Both the position numbers and the translations under genes were made by a program. Of a stretch of 7,561 bases of DNA, positions 6,901 to 7,561 are shown piece by piece. This DNA is from Synechococcaceae cyanobacterium RL_1_2 (lineage in GTDB: Bacteria; Cyanobacteriota; Cyanobacteriia; Cyanobacteriales; JAAUPO01). The notes below the pieces were generated by a model that made no database searches, had not been told where the DNA came from, and saw only the letters and a program-made list of their open reading frames with translations. Every line of letters begins with the position of its first letter. Position 1 is the stretch's first letter. Where the stretch lies: positions 1 to 7,561 of the forward strand of contig JAAUPO010000097.1 in assembly GCA_012033095.1 (NCBI GenBank). Direction: 5' to 3'.

Positions 6901-7275
6901 CTTTAAGGGAAAGCCCCACACCTCCTTTAACGCGATCGCGGCTAACATGCCGTACCACATGGGAATCACTTTGGAGCGACTAGGGTAGCGATCGTTATGC
7001 AAAGCCATTTCCACTGCTAGGGGCCGGGCCCACACCGTCGGCACGGAGTTGATATTTTCTATTCCCTTAGCCGCCTTATAATCCAAACTATCCGCCACAT
7101 CATTAAAAGCCTTAGGATCCTGTACCCCCCATTCCCCTCGCCGGATCGCTGTGCCCCCAACTTTATGATCCGCTTGCAATTGGGGTAGTAAGAGTTTAGT
7201 CGGAGTGTTACTTGGTGTTTTGGTCATGGCTTTAAAGAACAGGATTATACTGGCGATCGCGTAGGCAGTTTCCAT
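3922..7275 (-). CDS. Large Hsp70/actin-like ATPase with a long unrecognised N-terminal region
   Basis: The C-terminal half shows the nucleotide-binding signature of the actin/Hsp70/sugar-kinase superfamily, in long-frame numbering: phosphate-1 DFGTSFT (577-583), phosphate-2 DIGGGTSD (788-795) and adenosine motif VGGNGSR (918-924). Their spacing, about 210 and 130 residues, is close to that of Hsp70. ATP binding and hydrolysis are therefore likely. Unlike DnaK, the ATPase is preceded by about 560 residues and followed by about 190, and no DnaK substrate-binding domain is evident. The N-terminal region, which I cannot assign, includes a Trp-Ala-Arg motif followed by an alpha-helical stretch ending MWYGMLAAIAL (about 80-115). 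A hydrophobic stretch near 885-905 lies inside the ATPase fold and is more likely buried than membrane-spanning. Coordinates give the longest frame, whose ATG directly follows a stop codon. I favour the second ATG (Met17, at 7227), because a TATAAT box lies between the two and residues 1-16 look unrelated to a folded domain. The gene heads the three-gene set. Confidence 0.9.
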   Translation of the reverse strand: METAYAIASIILFFKAMTKTPSNTPTKLLLPQLQADHKVGGTAIRRGEWGVQDPKAFNDVADSLDYKAAKGIENINSVPTVWARPLAVEMALHNDRYPSRSKVIPMWYGMLAAIALKEVWGFPLKAELLELGTRKNQSHQVFARSLYELLPDDRYSLYTFPKGNEQEQKSPWEDLYLFSWNNRPVGMTSPSTIVVPSAGAIWDGLPWWNPQTKSLEPPHPHLNDKQKRQLVTWLGKLDEELRNHNGYSNAIDIISGILRNFMVSLGGQIDPDYKISDNPVPFDVAINRGVLIALNKPIKQEGITLEPQVKLIGSLEKTPAKPLLIIDPAIAKTWNQPAQNISVYEGRTLASFQREDLEKWKKEGKINCLTPDELFLPKFHFLDSEGVFTGSERVMVKGSSELRFQGNPISPLIPINPILLEYFTQEDLTRKVVRFQQKGYEVEVILDLPLHGLLGTGEPQNYRVIKSYTLDEANLIEEAPIVELWPNFTTENHQWQEYYGFYFDQEFGSGTFKVNFPGADKQFHRFKQDRGTYETTRLKEFPTHVECLNEYNNLMGLILLPTPDQIRLAGTWTIGVDFGTSFTNVYVNKGGNIVERFTLDHLHLKVTDANPNTRRDVLFDFFIPEEFLPSEKPFPMSTVLTCRGSDLNKNKRDIQPIFDGRMYIPNPHLFKPQDPWIRTDLKWDTVNLDDSELFLRHLALHLSAIAVKNEVKTIQWSLSYPSAFAKKEKNRYAKVWSRVTEALSASTGITHACPPSDSSRYFRTESLCVAQYFADLEQQDLVSTACVDIGGGTSDISIWLENRLLHQCSIQLAGRHLFSELVEFNPSFLKRLGEESPGDWQDLRGPSFSAKLDVWMKLKAEEWLKNERDRLEDQTDFQGLMGLMGIGFGGLYFYIGTIIASLHSEGSYTEQETPSVYVGGNGSRLLHWLAEGGEFDHNSEVNDLFNFLLTFASGLEDSEIMTKLSRQPKDEVACGLVLSDTKLKGLDNPKDDPIVAGEECEINGETVDYQQRLTYKRLDKMVIPEMKRLKVFLDAFHRAIEELEIEEVTAIEGYQWQRSEGELEPDFNRRLWKATQKELRNILLDFHGNADDLRAEPPFILGLKALLRVLGKQWGGK
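7244..7249 (-). promoter_or_regulatory. TATAAT -10 box between the two candidate ATPase starts
   Basis: The minus strand reads TATAAT exactly. A transcript would begin about 7 nt further on, near 7237, giving a very short leader of about 10 nt before the ATG at 7227. The best -35 match, TGGAAA, is four of six but 19 nt away, so this would be a -10-dominated promoter. A HIP1 palindrome (7253-7260) occupies the spacer. Confidence 0.4.
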
Positions 7276-7314
7276 TTAGATAGGGTAATAACCTACCTAA
7301 AGCTGAAGCAAACT

Positions 7315-7340
7315 GACTAAATATTAAGACTAAATATTAA
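7315..7340. repeat. Perfect 13-bp tandem duplication upstream of the ATPase gene
   Basis: GACTAAATATTAA occurs at 7315-7327 and 7328-7340 with no spacer and no mismatch. It lies 40-65 nt upstream of the long-frame ATG. Its place in the upstream region of the first gene makes an operator or a spacing change in a promoter possible. Confidence 0.6.
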
Positions 7341-7345
7341 ATTTA

Positions 7346-7351
7346 ATTATC
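7346..7351 (-). promoter_or_regulatory. Second -10-like box upstream of the ATPase gene
   Basis: The minus strand reads GATAAT, five of six matches to the -10 consensus. No acceptable -35 is seen 16-18 nt upstream. A transcript from here would include the 13-bp tandem repeat and the longer ATPase frame, so it is the alternative to the TATAAT box further downstream. Confidence 0.25.
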
Positions 7352-7378
7352 AGAAACATCGCTAAAATCCAGATTTTT

Positions 7379-7390
7379 TTACATTTGTAA
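7379..7390. promoter_or_regulatory. Short palindrome TTACA-TT-TGTAA, possible operator
   Basis: Five-base perfect arms flank a 2-bp centre, between the ATPase gene and the divergent tRNA remnant. The shape suits a dimeric regulator, but 12 bp of AT-rich palindrome is weak evidence alone. Confidence 0.25.
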
Positions 7391-7430
7391 TGACAGTAGC
7401 CTACCGTTTTGCAGAAAGCAGTCATAAAGA

Positions 7431-7500
7431 GACCCCGTAGTTCAACGGACAGAATAGAAGTTTCCTAAACTTTTGATCCAGGTTCGTCTTCCGCGGGTCA
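7431..7500 (+). pseudogene. tRNA-Arg(CCU) remnant with a broken 3' part
   Basis: From 7431 the sequence follows the tRNA plan: acceptor strand GACCCCG, TA, D arm GTTC/GAAT around an 8-nt loop, anticodon stem GAAGT/ACTTT around TTCCTAA (anticodon CCU, arginine), a 4-nt variable loop and the 5' T strand CCAGG with TTCG. After 7486 it fails: an intact gene needs CCTGG to close the T stem and CGGGGTC to close the acceptor, but TCTTCCGCGGGTCA is found, and the total is 70 nt where this layout needs 72. Only the last GGGTC could still pair with GACCC. Either the 3' part has decayed or the gene was cut at the T loop by a rearrangement or integration. It points away from the ATPase gene. A functional tRNA is unlikely unless the sequence contains an error. 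Confidence 0.6.
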
Positions 7501-7514
7501 CCTCGCGTAGCGTA
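7487..7514. repeat. GC-rich segment with CGCG motifs, possible small dispersed repeat
   Basis: The segment contains CCGCGG (7491-7496) and TCGCGTAGCG (7503-7512), giving a GC-rich patch in otherwise AT-rich flanking DNA, starting where the tRNA stops matching its fold. GCGTAGCG-type strings are frequent in small dispersed repeats of cyanobacterial genomes. Whether this one is repeated elsewhere cannot be seen here. Confidence 0.25.
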
Positions 7515-7561
7515 TCAATCGTTTACATCATTTCATTAGGCAAAAAGCCATCCATGTCGCC

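Noticed and set aside
6254..6983. Plus-strand frames of 68 and 102 codons opposite the ATPase gene
   Set aside because: These are antisense shadows of a well-supported gene; their composition is not protein-like and no start signals are visible.
7523..7561. Possible 3' end of a minus-strand gene entering from the right (12 codons, then TAA)
   Set aside because: It is too short to separate from chance, with no recognisable residues.

Overview
The window reads as cyanobacterial chromosomal DNA, probably from a unicellular Synechocystis-like or related strain. The strongest sign is nine exact GCGATCGC palindromes (HIP1) in 7.5 kb, at 718, 996, 1632, 1666, 4666, 5159, 6284, 6932 and 7253. Supporting signs are a C-run/G-run hairpin MITE of a type common in cyanobacteria and a cyanobacterial-looking tRNA-Arg(CCU) 5' half. 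I cannot name the species.

Three large genes all lie on the minus strand, so transcription runs right to left. First is a 1117-codon frame (7275 to 3922) whose C-terminal half carries the three nucleotide-binding motifs of the actin/Hsp70 superfamily, behind a large N-terminal region I do not recognise. After 118 nt comes a 452-codon gene (3803 to 2445) with an N-terminal zinc ribbon, a coiled coil, a long acidic linker and a globular C-terminal domain. After a 525-nt gap comes a 541-codon gene (1919 to 294), mostly coiled coil, with a globular domain at each end. Aligned by eye, the C-terminal domain of the middle protein and both end domains of the last protein appear to be three diverged copies of one module of about 115-130 residues. 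This links the two genes and suggests they work together, perhaps as adaptors or scaffolds for the ATPase. That role is inference. I can assign no tested function to any of the three genes.

Left edge (1-293): bases 1-160 are AT-rich with no gene I can support. Bases 164-293 form a small MITE with inverted termini of the IS5/IS427-like type. Its TTA target duplication coincides with the TAA stop codon of the 541-residue gene. The 525-nt gap (1920-2444) holds several short repeats, a 7-bp hairpin and a weak promoter candidate, and no convincing gene. The right edge (7276-7561) holds the AT-rich upstream region of the ATPase gene, with a perfect 13-bp tandem duplication. It is followed on the plus strand by a tRNA-Arg(CCU) gene whose first 56 nt look intact and whose 3' part does not fold. 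The broken tRNA, the MITE and the repeats are what one expects of an accessory or rearranged locus.
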